From the NCBI GenBank assembly GCA_947177595.1, contig CAMWUZ010000031.1, positions 1 to 11,997 on the forward strand: 11,997 nucleotides of DNA, written 5' to 3'. Below are positions 1-8,223 of the stretch, one piece after another. Under the pieces are notes generated by a model. The model was not told the origin of the DNA. It saw only the letters and a program-made list of their open reading frames with translations, and did no database searches. This DNA is from an uncultured Porphyromonadaceae bacterium (GTDB taxonomy: Bacteria > Bacteroidota > Bacteroidia > Bacteroidales > Muribaculaceae). The position numbers and the translations under genes were made by a program. The stretch's first letter is position 1; every line of letters starts with the position of its first letter.

Positions 1-35
1 AAAAAACCTCCCATAAGTCGGTAGTATTTAGTTAA

Positions 36-3000
36 TTATTTTGATGCGGAAATTTTTTCAATCCATTTGCGGGCATTGATGAAGGCATCGATCCAGGGGG
101 TGACCTCATCGTTTTTACGTGCAGCGGGGTAGTAGCCGCATTGCCAGGGGAAGATGGCTCTTTCGAGGTGAGGCATCATGGCGAGGTGGCGACCGTCATC
201 AGAGCATATTCCGGCGACGGCTGAACGTGAATCGTTGGGATTTCCGGGATAAGCATTGTAGCTGTACTTCGCTACAATGTTATATCGGTCAAGGGGCAGA
301 GGCAGGTTGAATTTACCTTCACCGTGAGCAACCCAGATGCCGGTTTTCATTCCGGAGAGCGGACCAAACATCACGGAATTATTCTGAGGAATGGTGAGAC
401 CGAGGAAGTTGCTTTCAAATTTGTGACTGCCGTTGTGCTCCATTCTGGTGCGCTTCTCGTGATTCGGATTAATGAGGTTGAGCTCAATCATGAGCTGGCA
501 ACCGTTGCAAATACCGAGGCTGAGAGTATCAGGGCGCTCATAGAAGTTTTTAAGCGCTTTTTCCGCTTTGGGATTCCACTTGAAACCTCCTGCCCATCCT
601 TTTGCAGAACCGAGAACATCTGAATTGGAGAATCCTCCGCAGAACACAATCATATTCACATCTTCAAGTGTCTCTCTACCGTTCATGAGGTCTGTCATGT
701 GCACGTCTTTAACATCAAATCCGGCAAAGTAGAGTGAGTATGCCATTTCTCTGTCGCCGTTTACGCCCTTCTCGCGGATGATAGCGGCACGGATGCCGGA
801 TTTCTCGTGCTTGCCGAGAGTCAGACCGCGCGATGCGAGTTTGCCGTCGAATCCTTTGGGGAAGCGATAGCGTACAGGCTGTTTCTTATAGTTCTCGAAT
901 CGTGCTTTGGCGTGAGCTTCTCCGCTCTGCTCGCAGTCAAGGAGATATGATGAGCGATACCACACATCGCGCATATAGTCAATGTCAATAAGGCGTTCTG
1001 TGCCATCATGATTAACCATGAGTACTCTTTCGGGAGCAGTGGTGCCGATAACTTTAGCGGAAACTCCGGCAGCCTCAAAAGAGCTGAGGGTAGTTTCAAC
1101 ACTTCTGTCAGCTATCTGGAGCACAAGAGCCGGGTTTTCGGCAAAGAGAATCTTGACGAGATCTTTTTCTCCCTCGGCAACAAATGCATCGGTATTGAAA
1201 TCAATACCTCCAGCCGTGTTAGCAAACGCCATTTCGAGAAGTGTGGTGACCAGACCTCCGGCGCTTACATCGTGGAAGGCGAGAATAGAACCGCTCTTGA
1301 CAAGGCGCTGCACAGCTGCAAATGTTTTTGCGAACAGTTCAACGTTTTTAACGGTAGGAGCGTCCGAGCCGATTTTGTTAAGGCTCTGTGCGAAAGCACT
1401 TCCACCGAGGCGGAGCTTGTCTCCTGAAAAGTCTATATATAATAATGTGGATTTTACATTTCTGAGAACAGGAGATACAGTGCGGCGTATGTTGCTTACT
1501 TCACCGGCAGCTGAAATAATCACGGTGCCGGGGGCGAATACCCTGTCATTACCGTATTTCTGTGTCATTGAAAGTGAGTCCTTGCCGGTAGGAATATTAA
1601 TACCGAGCTTGCAGGCGAAGTCACTACAAGCCTCTACGGCACGGTATAGAGCCGCATCTTCTCCGGCGTTCTTGCAGGGCCACATCCAGTTGGCGCTCAA
1701 TGAAACTGATTTGAGACCGTCCTTGAGCGGTGCGCCCACGATATTGGTAAGCGCTTCGGCGATAGCCATAACCGAACCTTTGGCAGAATCAGCAAGGGCA
1801 ACCTGAGGGGCGTGACCGATAGAGGTGGCGATACCTTTCTTGCCACGGTAATCGAGTGCGACGACGCCACAATCACTGAGAGGAAGCTGAAGTTCTCCCT
1901 GACACTGCTGTCGTGCAACCTTACCGGTCACCGAGCGGTCAACTTTATTGGTTAGCCAGTCCTTGCAAGCCACAGCCTCAAGGCTGAGCACATCTCTGAG
2001 ATATTCTTCTATCTTGGAATCGGTATATTCGGCATCTTTATATGAAAGGGTATGCGTGGTGTCGGTCATCACTGTCTTGGGTGAATTGCCGAACATATCC
2101 GCCATTGCAAGATCTATGGGGCGCACACCGTCTTTCTGCTCAAAAACGAATCGGTCATCGCCGGTTGTCTCACCCACAACATATAGCGGGCTGCGCTCTC
2201 TCTCGGCGATACGGTTTACAAGTTCGATATCCTTTTCCTTGATAACCAGACCCATTCTTTCCTGACTTTCGTTTCCAACAATCTCTTTAGCCGAGAGTGT
2301 GGGATCACCGACCGGCAGTGCAGCCATATTTATTTTGCCTCCGGTGCTCTCAACGAGCTCTGAAAGAGCATTGAGGTGACCGCCGGCTCCGTGGTCGTGG
2401 ATAGATACGATGGGGTTTACATCACTTTCGGCAAGAGCACGGATCACGTTGCTAACACGCTTCTGCATTTCAGGGTTGGCGCGCTGAATCGCATTGAGTT
2501 CGATAGAGTTGTCATAGCTACCAGTCTCAACCGACGACACAGCTCCACCTCCCATGCCGATTCTGTAATTGTCACCACCGAGAATCACTACTTTCTGTCC
2601 GGGAGTGGGTTCACCCTTTATAGCATCCTTCTTAGCGGCGAAACCAACCCCTCCGGCAAGCATGATAACCTTGTCATAGGCATACATTCTGCCATTTTCA
2701 TCATGCTCGAATGTGAGGAGTGAACCGCAGATAAGAGGCTGACCGAATTTATTACCGAAATCGGATGCGCCATTAGACGCTTTTATGAGAATTTCGGCAG
2801 GTGTCTGATACAGCCATACGCGGGGATTCATCATGAGCTCCCAGCGGTGGTCTGGCGACATTCGGGGATATGAAGTCATGTACACGGCGGTACCGGCGAT
2901 TGGCAGACTTGCCTTGCCTCCTCCGAGACGGTCACGGATTTCACCTCCGCTACCGGTCGCTGCACCGTTGAACGGTTCTACTGTAGTTGGGAAATTATGA

Positions 3001-3743
3001 GTCTCGGCTTTGAGGGAAATTACAGTGCGTACCGGCTTGATGTCGAAATAATCGGGACGATCGGGGTTCGTCGGGTAGAACTGGTCGATTTCCGGACCTT
3101 TTACAAATGCGACATTATCTTTATATGCAGATACGAGTCCATTGGGATTTTCCTGCGAAGTTTTTTTGATAAGTTTGAAAAGGCTTGACGGTTTCTCCTT
3201 TCCGTCAATGATGAATGTGCCGTTGAAAATTTTGTGACGGCAGTGCTCTGAGTTGACCTGAGAGAAACCGAATACCTCGCTGTCGGTGAGTGGACGACCG
3301 AGTTTTTTTGAGAGATTTCTGAGGTAGTCTTCCTCTTCGGGGCTAAGCGCAAGGCCTTCCGCCTTGTTGTATTCGGCAATGTCCTCAATGTAAACGATGG
3401 GCTCAGCAGTACGACCGGCATCGAAAATGCCGCCGTTGAGTCCATCGTAAACTCTTTCGAGCATCTTATCATGTTTCGGAGGGTTTTCCTTAGCGAGGGA
3501 ATATTGCTCTATTCTGGTGATTCCGGTGATACCCATATTCTGAGTGATTTCCACCGCATTGGTGCTCCATGGGGTTGTCATCTCTTTTCGGGGTCCCACG
3601 AAGAGTCCTTTTACAGATTTGGATACGAGTGGTTTAGCTCCATCAAAAAGCCAGGTGAGCTTTTCGTTTTCCTTTTCGGAAAATTTGTGGTCGGTTTCTA
3701 CGGCGATCACCGTTGAAGTTCCCTTTTTGAAGAATACTACCAT
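36..3743 (-). CDS. purL: Phosphoribosylformylglycinamidine (FGAM) synthase, large single-chain form
   Basis: This 1235-residue protein converts FGAR, glutamine and ATP to FGAM in cytoplasmic de novo purine synthesis. The length and layout match the single-chain PurL of Proteobacteria and Bacteroidetes, not the small PurL with separate PurS and PurQ. An N-terminal PurS-like region comes first, then the family signature FSQVNSEHCRHK (160-171) and an AIR-synthase-type ATP-binding stretch KAETHNFPTTVEPFNG (245-260). A second AIRS-like half follows, and then a C-terminal class I glutamine amidotransferase. In the amidotransferase the nucleophile is Cys1079 in GICNGC, and His1192 and Glu1194 in MPHLER complete the triad. 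All key residues are present, so the enzyme looks intact. The ATG at 3743 gives MVVFFKKG, has no Shine-Dalgarno, and lies 33 bp after the upstream stop. A second in-frame-independent TAA follows the stop closely. Identification is very secure. Confidence 0.98.
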   Translation of the reverse strand: MVVFFKKGTSTVIAVETDHKFSEKENEKLTWLFDGAKPLVSKSVKGLFVGPRKEMTTPWSTNAVEITQNMGITGITRIEQYSLAKENPPKHDKMLERVYDGLNGGIFDAGRTAEPIVYIEDIAEYNKAEGLALSPEEEDYLRNLSKKLGRPLTDSEVFGFSQVNSEHCRHKIFNGTFIIDGKEKPSSLFKLIKKTSQENPNGLVSAYKDNVAFVKGPEIDQFYPTNPDRPDYFDIKPVRTVISLKAETHNFPTTVEPFNGAATGSGGEIRDRLGGGKASLPIAGTAVYMTSYPRMSPDHRWELMMNPRVWLYQTPAEILIKASNGASDFGNKFGQPLICGSLLTFEHDENGRMYAYDKVIMLAGGVGFAAKKDAIKGEPTPGQKVVILGGDNYRIGMGGGAVSSVETGSYDNSIELNAIQRANPEMQKRVSNVIRALAESDVNPIVSIHDHGAGGHLNALSELVESTGGKINMAALPVGDPTLSAKEIVGNESQERMGLVIKEKDIELVNRIAERERSPLYVVGETTGDDRFVFEQKDGVRPIDLAMADMFGNSPKTVMTDTTHTLSYKDAEYTDSKIEEYLRDVLSLEAVACKDWLTNKVDRSVTGKVARQQCQGELQLPLSDCGVVALDYRGKKGIATSIGHAPQVALADSAKGSVMAIAEALTNIVGAPLKDGLKSVSLSANWMWPCKNAGEDAALYRAVEACSDFACKLGINIPTGKDSLSMTQKYGNDRVFAPGTVIISAAGEVSNIRRTVSPVLRNVKSTLLYIDFSGDKLRLGGSAFAQSLNKIGSDAPTVKNVELFAKTFAAVQRLVKSGSILAFHDVSAGGLVTTLLEMAFANTAGGIDFNTDAFVAEGEKDLVKILFAENPALVLQIADRSVETTLSSFEAAGVSAKVIGTTAPERVLMVNHDGTERLIDIDYMRDVWYRSSYLLDCEQSGEAHAKARFENYKKQPVRYRFPKGFDGKLASRGLTLGKHEKSGIRAAIIREKGVNGDREMAYSLYFAGFDVKDVHMTDLMNGRETLEDVNMIVFCGGFSNSDVLGSAKGWAGGFKWNPKAEKALKNFYERPDTLSLGICNGCQLMIELNLINPNHEKRTRMEHNGSHKFESNFLGLTIPQNNSVMFGPLSGMKTGIWVAHGEGKFNLPLPLDRYNIVAKYSYNAYPGNPNDSRSAVAGICSDDGRHLAMMPHLERAIFPWQCGYYPAARKNDEVTPWIDAFINARKWIEKISASK

Positions 3744-3776
3744 TTCTATGTGATAACGGTTGTTGATAGGGTTTAA

Positions 3777-4364
3777 TTAAAGTGCAAATTTATCAAAAAA
3801 ATCGGAGGAGTGAGGCGAGTTGTCATTATTTTGTTGCCGATACTTATCAACAATTGCTGCGTTCGGTATAATTATTCCTCCGGGAGGTGAATCATCGAGT
3901 TCAATCATCCAGCCTCTTCCATGTTGTTTTACTTGCTTTACATGAGACCATTGTATCGTCCGGGTCGGTTGAATTTCACCCTCGGAACCTATATATGTAA
4001 TCTCTATACTGATGCCGGAAATAATTTTTATTCTTTTCTCTGATATGGCGAGCCGTGCATTGGGCGTGAGTAATCGCGAGAAATAGGCGTTTGCAATCAG
4101 AAACGGAGCTATGAGAAATAAAAATATTAGGTCAACAAACAGCCAGCGGGTATCAAAAATCAATGCAGATGCACTGATAATGATAAGCGGAATTATAATC
4201 ACCCACCATCTGCGTCTAATAACACCGGTGATAGCCCAACCGATATAGTCGCTTGCCGAGGATTTGAAAATATCGGTTTGGATGACCGTGCCGGGTATAA
4301 CAAAATCCTCCGTCGTGCAGACGCAGACGGAGGATGCTGTAATATGTTCAGTTTCAGTCTTCAA
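3777..4364 (-). CDS. Hypothetical two-helix membrane protein with cytosolic C-terminal domain
   Basis: I do not recognise a named family with certainty. The frame encodes up to 195 residues. Two hydrophobic segments (about 53-70, IIIPLIIISASALIF, and 74-95) are preceded by a basic stretch RRRWW (50-54), which predicts an inner-membrane hairpin with the N-terminus inside. The remaining ~100 residues look like a small beta-rich domain (ISEKRIKIISG, TRTIQWSHVKQVKQHGRGWMIEL). This resembles the pattern of YcxB/PH-like membrane-anchored proteins; that similarity is inference. The start is doubtful. The only start at this 5' end is TTG at 4364, overlapping the DUF1015 stop by 11 bases, and the first ~20 codons coincide with a terminator-like hairpin. 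No in-frame ATG occurs before residue 153. The true start may be a rare codon further in, closer to the conserved-looking YIGWAITG. Confidence 0.65.
   Translation of the reverse strand: MKTETEHITASSVCVCTTEDFVIPGTVIQTDIFKSSASDYIGWAITGVIRRRWWVIIIPLIIISASALIFDTRWLFVDLIFLFLIAPFLIANAYFSRLLTPNARLAISEKRIKIISGISIEITYIGSEGEIQPTRTIQWSHVKQVKQHGRGWMIELDDSPPGGIIIPNAAIVDKYRQQNNDNSPHSSDFFDKFAL
3785..3792 (-). promoter_or_regulatory. Possible -7 promoter element for purL
   Basis: The minus strand reads TAAATTTG here, an exact match to the Bacteroidetes -7 consensus TAnnTTTG. It lies about 41 bases upstream of the purL ATG and inside the last codons of the upstream membrane-protein gene. I see no TTTG at the expected -33 distance, so it is only half of a promoter. 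In AT-rich DNA such an octamer can occur by chance. It would let purL be expressed independently of the hairpin at 4305-4335. Confidence 0.3.
4299..4335 (-). terminator. Intrinsic terminator-like hairpin after the DUF1015 gene
   Basis: On the minus strand the arms ATCCTCCGTC (4335-4326) and GACGGAGGAT (4314-4305) pair perfectly over 10 bp. The stem extends by TGC/GCA past one bulged C to a 4-base loop, and TTTGTTAT follows. It begins 18 bases after the DUF1015 stop, the usual place for a rho-independent terminator of the fur-purA-DUF1015 unit. The oddity is that it falls inside the first ~20 codons of the next ORF. The T-tract is interrupted by one G, so its strength is uncertain. Confidence 0.7.
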
Positions 4365-5601
4365 GTTTATGAATTACAAGTCCTGATCTAAGTTTGGGTT
4401 CAAACCAGGTGGTTTTTGGAGGCATGATGTTGCCGGTATCGGCTATGTCCATGAGTTGTTTCATCGAAACCGGATATAGGGCGAGTGCCATAGCCATTTC
4501 TCCGGAATCCACTCTGCGCTTAAGTTCGCCGAGACCTCTGATACCTCCGACAAAATCTATTCTCTTATCGCTTCTCAGGTCTTGAATATTGAGAATATCT
4601 CTGAGAATCAAGTCGCTGGAGATAGTGACGTCAAGCACACCAATTGGATCGTTGTCATCATATCTTCCCTCGCGGGCAGTAAGGCTATACCACTTGCCGG
4701 GGAGGTATAATGCGAAGTTGTGTAGTCCTGTGGGAGTATGTGTTTCCATGCCTATTTCTTCAACGATGAAATCCTTGTTGAGAGCCTCAATGAATTGCTC
4801 CGGAGTGAGACCGTTAAGGTCTTTTACCACACGGTTGTAGTCAATAATCTTGAGGTGCGATGCAGGGAATGCGACAGCAAGGAAGTAATTATACTCTTCA
4901 TCTCCCTTGTGATCAGGATTCTGCTTTGCTTTTTCATTGCCGACGAGTGCTGCTGCTGCGGTGCGGTGATGACCGTCCGCTATATACAGGTAGGGAATTT
5001 TGTCAAACTCCTCTGTAATAGTGGCGATTGTGTCATCATCATCAATTACCCAGAAATGATGTCCGAAGCCGTCCGGTGCAGTGAAGTCATATTCCGGAGT
5101 ACCGGCTGTAACCTTTTTTATGATTGATTCAAGTATCTCATTGTCGGGAAACGCGAAGAAAACAGGCTCTATATTCGCGTTGTTGATTCTAACGTGCTTC
5201 ATTCTGTCTTCTTCCTTATCCCGGCGGGTAAGCTCGTGCTTCTTGATGCGCTCGTTCATGTAGTCATCAACATTTGCCGCGATAACTATTCCGTATTGGG
5301 TGCGGCCGTCCATGGTCTGGGCATAGATGTAGTAATGTTCTTTGTCATCCCGCACAAGCCAGCCGTTTTTTTGGAAAGCGTTGAAATTCTCTACAGCTTT
5401 GTCATACACCTTGGCGTCATGTTCATCCGTTCCGGGCTCGAAATCGATCTCCGGCTTGATGATATGATACAGAGATTTGGGGTTGCCTTCAGATTCAGAA
5501 CGCGCCTCTTCCGAGTTGAGCACATCGTAAGGTCTGGATGCAACTTCTGTCACATGTTCTTTCGGAGGTCTTACTCCTTTGAAGGGTTTTACTTTAGCCA
5601 T
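4354..5601 (-). CDS. DUF1015 family protein (ParB/SerK-like fold suspected)
   Basis: This 415-residue soluble protein is of the DUF1015 family, recognised from its N-terminus MAKVKPFKGVRPP, the ASRPYDVLNSEEAR segment, the KHELTRRDKEEDR block (121-133) and the YIADGHHRTAAA motif (207-218). The DGHHR core resembles the nucleotide-handling motif of ParB/sulfiredoxin-like proteins such as the archaeal free-serine kinase SerK. A small-molecule kinase role is therefore conceivable, but this is inference and I do not assign a reaction. In other Bacteroidetes this family often neighbours serC/serA; here it follows purA by 29 bp on the same strand, apparently in the same transcript. No signal peptide or membrane segment is visible. 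The ATG at 5601 is supported by the conserved start. A strong hairpin follows the stop. Confidence 0.9.
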   Translation of the reverse strand: MAKVKPFKGVRPPKEHVTEVASRPYDVLNSEEARSESEGNPKSLYHIIKPEIDFEPGTDEHDAKVYDKAVENFNAFQKNGWLVRDDKEHYYIYAQTMDGRTQYGIVIAANVDDYMNERIKKHELTRRDKEEDRMKHVRINNANIEPVFFAFPDNEILESIIKKVTAGTPEYDFTAPDGFGHHFWVIDDDDTIATITEEFDKIPYLYIADGHHRTAAAALVGNEKAKQNPDHKGDEEYNYFLAVAFPASHLKIIDYNRVVKDLNGLTPEQFIEALNKDFIVEEIGMETHTPTGLHNFALYLPGKWYSLTAREGRYDDNDPIGVLDVTISSDLILRDILNIQDLRSDKRIDFVGGIRGLGELKRRVDSGEMAMALALYPVSMKQLMDIADTGNIMPPKTTWFEPKLRSGLVIHKLED

Positions 5602-5630
5602 GATATGATTTAAGGTGTTTGATTGTGGTA

Positions 5631-6899
5631 TTATTGTCTTTCAATAGTCTGCTCTCTATCCGGTCCTACACTCACTATTGTTATAGGTGTGCCGAGCTCT
5701 TTTTCAAGGAAAGCGATGTAATTTTTGAATTCTTTCGGGAATTCTGTCTCGCTTTTCATCTTGGTCATGTCAGTTTTCCAACCGGGAAGAGTGATATATA
5801 CAGGTTTGATGGTTTCGCTTTCGATAGAGTAGGGGAAATCTGTGACTTTTTCTCCATTTATTTCGTAGGCAACGCACGCTTTAATTTCGTCAAAACCGTC
5901 GAGAACATCACTTTTCATCATGATGAGTTTGGTTACACCGTCAATCATGATTGCATATCTGAGGGCAACAAGGTCTATCCAGCCGCATCTGCGTTCTCTA
6001 CCGGTAACAGCACCGTACTCATGACCGAGATCGCGGATTTTTTTGCCGATTTCATCAAAAAGTTCGGTCGGGAATGGACCACTGCCTACGCGGGTGCAAT
6101 ATGCCTTGAAAATACCATAGACATCTCCGATTTTATTCGGAGCAACACCGAGACCGGTACATGCGCCTGCAGTCACCGTGTTAGATGAAGTGACAAAGGG
6201 ATATGATCCGAAGTCAACATCAAGCAGTGTACCCTGTGCACCTTCGCACAGCACTTTTTTGCCATCGGCAAGCGCTCTGTTGATGACAAATTCGCTGTCA
6301 ACTATATCGTATGTTTTGAGATAGTTGATAGCATCCATCCATTTTGCCTCTGCTTCAGAGATTTCCGGAGTTTCTCCCATAGCTTTAAGCTGGGCGAGAT
6401 GTTTGTCCCGTGCCGCTTCATATTTTTCTTTGAAATCCGGAGCAAGAGTGTCGCCGAGTCTCAGACCGTTTCGGCTGATTTTGTCGGTGTAGGTGGGACC
6501 GATACCTTTGCCGGTAGTACCGATTTTCGCACCTCCCTTGGCTTTCTCGTTGGCAGCGTCCAGCAGGCGGTGAGTAGGTAGAATCAGGTGAGCTTTCTTT
6601 GAAATTTTGAGAAGCGGACGAATATCCACTCCTGATTCTGCAAGAGCTTCTGCTTCTTCTTTGAATAGAACGGGGTCAAGCACTACACCGTTGCCAATTA
6701 TATTTGTGCGTCCCTGCTGGAAAATTCCCGAGGGAATAGAGCGGAGCACATATTTTTTTCCTTCAAACTCAAGGGTATGACCTGCATTGGGACCACCCTG
6801 AAAACGAGCCACCAGATCGTATTTCGGTGTCAATACGTCAACTACTTTTCCTTTTCCTTCGTCGCCCCACTGGAGCCCTAATAACACATCGACTTTCAT
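5631..6899 (-). CDS. purA: Adenylosuccinate synthase
   Basis: The enzyme joins IMP and aspartate with GTP to form adenylosuccinate, the first committed step to AMP. From the ATG at 6899 it has 422 residues, starting MKVDVLLGLQWGDEGKGK. The catalytic Asp13 and His41 (GPNAGHT) fall exactly at the canonical positions, which supports this start over a GTG two codons upstream. Other family blocks are GTTGKGIGPTYTDK, CEGAQGTLLDVDFGSYPFVT, VGSGPFPTE and TGRERRCGW. The protein is complete. The start lies only two bases after the stop of the Fur-family gene, so the two are almost certainly co-transcribed and probably translationally coupled. No separate promoter is seen between them. Confidence 0.98.
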   Translation of the reverse strand: MKVDVLLGLQWGDEGKGKVVDVLTPKYDLVARFQGGPNAGHTLEFEGKKYVLRSIPSGIFQQGRTNIIGNGVVLDPVLFKEEAEALAESGVDIRPLLKISKKAHLILPTHRLLDAANEKAKGGAKIGTTGKGIGPTYTDKISRNGLRLGDTLAPDFKEKYEAARDKHLAQLKAMGETPEISEAEAKWMDAINYLKTYDIVDSEFVINRALADGKKVLCEGAQGTLLDVDFGSYPFVTSSNTVTAGACTGLGVAPNKIGDVYGIFKAYCTRVGSGPFPTELFDEIGKKIRDLGHEYGAVTGRERRCGWIDLVALRYAIMIDGVTKLIMMKSDVLDGFDEIKACVAYEINGEKVTDFPYSIESETIKPVYITLPGWKTDMTKMKSETEFPKEFKNYIAFLEKELGTPITIVSVGPDREQTIERQ

Positions 6900-6901
6900 A
6901 A

Positions 6902-7411
6902 TCACTTGTGCTGTTTTTTTGCGGTATTTTTATTTGTTAGCAAGGTTTTGTCGGCTGATGCACGGCTTTTTTTCGCGCATCGTGAGCACACTCCGTAGAT
7001 ATACAGGTCCGTATATGCCGGACGGAATGTGCCAAACCGGAGTGAGGAGAGGGTAGCATCTATCGCTGAATCTTTGATTTCACGCACTTTGCCGCATCGG
7101 GTGCATACAAGGTGGTGATGATTGGTGAGACCGGCTATTTTTTCATATTGAGCCGGCTGTCTGCCGAAAGTGCGGCGTCTCACAAGGGTTGCTTCGGCAA
7201 GTAGCTCAAGCGTGTTGTAAACGGTTGTGCAACTGACGTGGTAACCATCTGAATGAAGAGCGGCATACAGAGACTCAACGGTAAAGTGGTCATTGAGGTC
7301 AAACACTTTTTCCAGTATCGCATACCGCTCCGGAGTCTTGCGCAATTTATGCTGCGTAAGATAACGGGTAAAAGTTCCCATCGCGGCTGATTTAACTTTG
7401 TCGTCGCTCAT
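6902..7411 (-). CDS. Fur-family metal-dependent transcriptional regulator
   Basis: This protein has up to 169 residues. The N-terminal winged helix contains HKLRKTPERYAILEKVF and the recognition-helix region VSCTTVYNTLELL (59-71). The C-terminal dimerisation domain has NHHHLVCTRCGK (His98-100, Cys103, Cys106) and a second CSRC pair (Cys142, Cys145), which together form the structural zinc site typical of Fur/PerR/Zur. The sequence alone does not tell which metal or peroxide it senses. A basic, Lys-rich tail of about 20 residues follows the last CxxC. It is the first gene of the unit with purA and DUF1015. The start is uncertain: the ATG at 7411 lies six bases from the -7 box, while an in-frame ATG at 7381 (MGTFTRYL) would give 159 residues and still keep the whole DNA-binding domain. 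Confidence 0.93.
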   Translation of the reverse strand: MSDDKVKSAAMGTFTRYLTQHKLRKTPERYAILEKVFDLNDHFTVESLYAALHSDGYHVSCTTVYNTLELLAEATLVRRRTFGRQPAQYEKIAGLTNHHHLVCTRCGKVREIKDSAIDATLSSLRFGTFRPAYTDLYIYGVCSRCAKKSRASADKTLLTNKNTAKKQHK

Positions 7412-7417
7412 CGCTTA

Positions 7418-7448
7418 CAAAATTATATATTCCGCGGGATTTGCCAAA
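7418..7448 (-). promoter_or_regulatory. Bacteroidetes-type promoter for fur-purA-DUF1015
   Basis: On the minus strand TTTG (7448-7445) is followed after 19 bases by TAATTTTG (7425-7418). Both boxes match the Bacteroidetes vegetative consensus TTTG / TAnnTTTG at a normal spacing. It occupies nearly all of the 38-bp gap after tyrA, where I see no convincing terminator, so read-through from the aromatic operon may add to its output. Expected transcription start is about 7412-7415, practically at the annotated ATG. Confidence 0.7.
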
Positions 7449-7449
7449 A

Positions 7450-8223
7450 TTATTTGAGGTTTTCGCGAACCTGTTGAAGATAGTCTTTCATTGCCTTGGA
7501 ATCTCTGTTGGATACTATCTCTTTTAACTTTGTAAGCTGGTCGGTGATACGTTCAAGTTGCTCCGTGGTATTGGGGTTGAATAGAATCTCACTCAGAAGA
7601 AAATCATCCTCGCTCATCAGACCTTTAGCTATTTTCATGTGACGCTTGAAGGTAGTTCCCGGTGCGTCCTGATGTTTCATTATCGAAGCGAATACAAGAG
7701 TGGATGCAAAGGGGACAGACAGGGAATATGCTATAGTCTGGTCATGTTCTTCAAAGGTATATTCCTCTATATGGAGTCCGAGACTGGAATAAATATCCTT
7801 GAAGAAAACTTTGCCGAGACAATCACCCTCGCTTATGATTATCGCATTTTCATCCGAAAGATTCGCGAGTGAGGCGAAAGTTGGACCAAACATCGGATGG
7901 GTGCTCACATACGGATGTCCGCACGTAGCATAAAATTCCGGCAAGCCGTTTTTCACAGAGGCGATGTCAGATAAAATGCAATTCTTTCCGATATGTGGAA
8001 GCACTGCCTTAAATGCATCGATGGTATATTTAACGGTTGCGGCATTGATTGCCAGATCGGGATTGAATTCATCAATCTCATCAAGAGATTCAAACCGCAG
8101 CGCATGGTAGGCGAAACGGAGTTTTTCGGGAGACGGGTCATATACGGCGACTTCATGGTCAAAGGAGAGAAGATCGCTGAAAAATGAGCCCATCTTCCCG
8201 GCTCCCATAATGAGTATTTTCAT
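7450..8223 (-). CDS. tyrA: Prephenate dehydrogenase
   Basis: This enzyme oxidatively decarboxylates prephenate to 4-hydroxyphenylpyruvate, the precursor of tyrosine. The 257-residue protein begins with a Rossmann glycine motif GAGKMG (7-12). Asp29 in VYDPS at the end of the second strand suggests NAD rather than NADP. The family block SDIASVKNGL (85-94) and STHPMFGP (107-114) follow, then a helical C-terminal domain. There is no fused chorismate mutase and no ACT domain; mutase activity comes from the preceding gene. The ATG shares one base with the stop of the DAHP synthase gene (TAATG), a classic coupling arrangement. It is the last gene of the aromatic operon and so falls under the Tyr/Phe attenuator. 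Confidence 0.95.
   Translation of the reverse strand: MKILIMGAGKMGSFFSDLLSFDHEVAVYDPSPEKLRFAYHALRFESLDEIDEFNPDLAINAATVKYTIDAFKAVLPHIGKNCILSDIASVKNGLPEFYATCGHPYVSTHPMFGPTFASLANLSDENAIIISEGDCLGKVFFKDIYSSLGLHIEEYTFEEHDQTIAYSLSVPFASTLVFASIMKHQDAPGTTFKRHMKIAKGLMSEDDFLLSEILFNPNTTEQLERITDQLTKLKEIVSNRDSKAMKDYLQQVRENLK

Noticed and set aside
1..31. Possible terminator after purL, ending in six T on the minus strand
   Set aside because: Only a 3-bp ACC/GGT stem can be formed within the window. The T-run reaches the window edge, so the element cannot be judged.
1018..1806. A 262-codon plus-strand open frame opposite purL
   Set aside because: It is antisense to strongly conserved PurL coding sequence and its translation is low-complexity Ser/Ala/Leu-rich, typical of an antisense shadow in moderately GC-rich coding DNA.
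6900..6905. GTG start for PurA at 6905
   Set aside because: It overlaps the fur stop and shifts catalytic Asp and His to 15 and 43; the ATG at 6899 puts them at the canonical 13 and 41.
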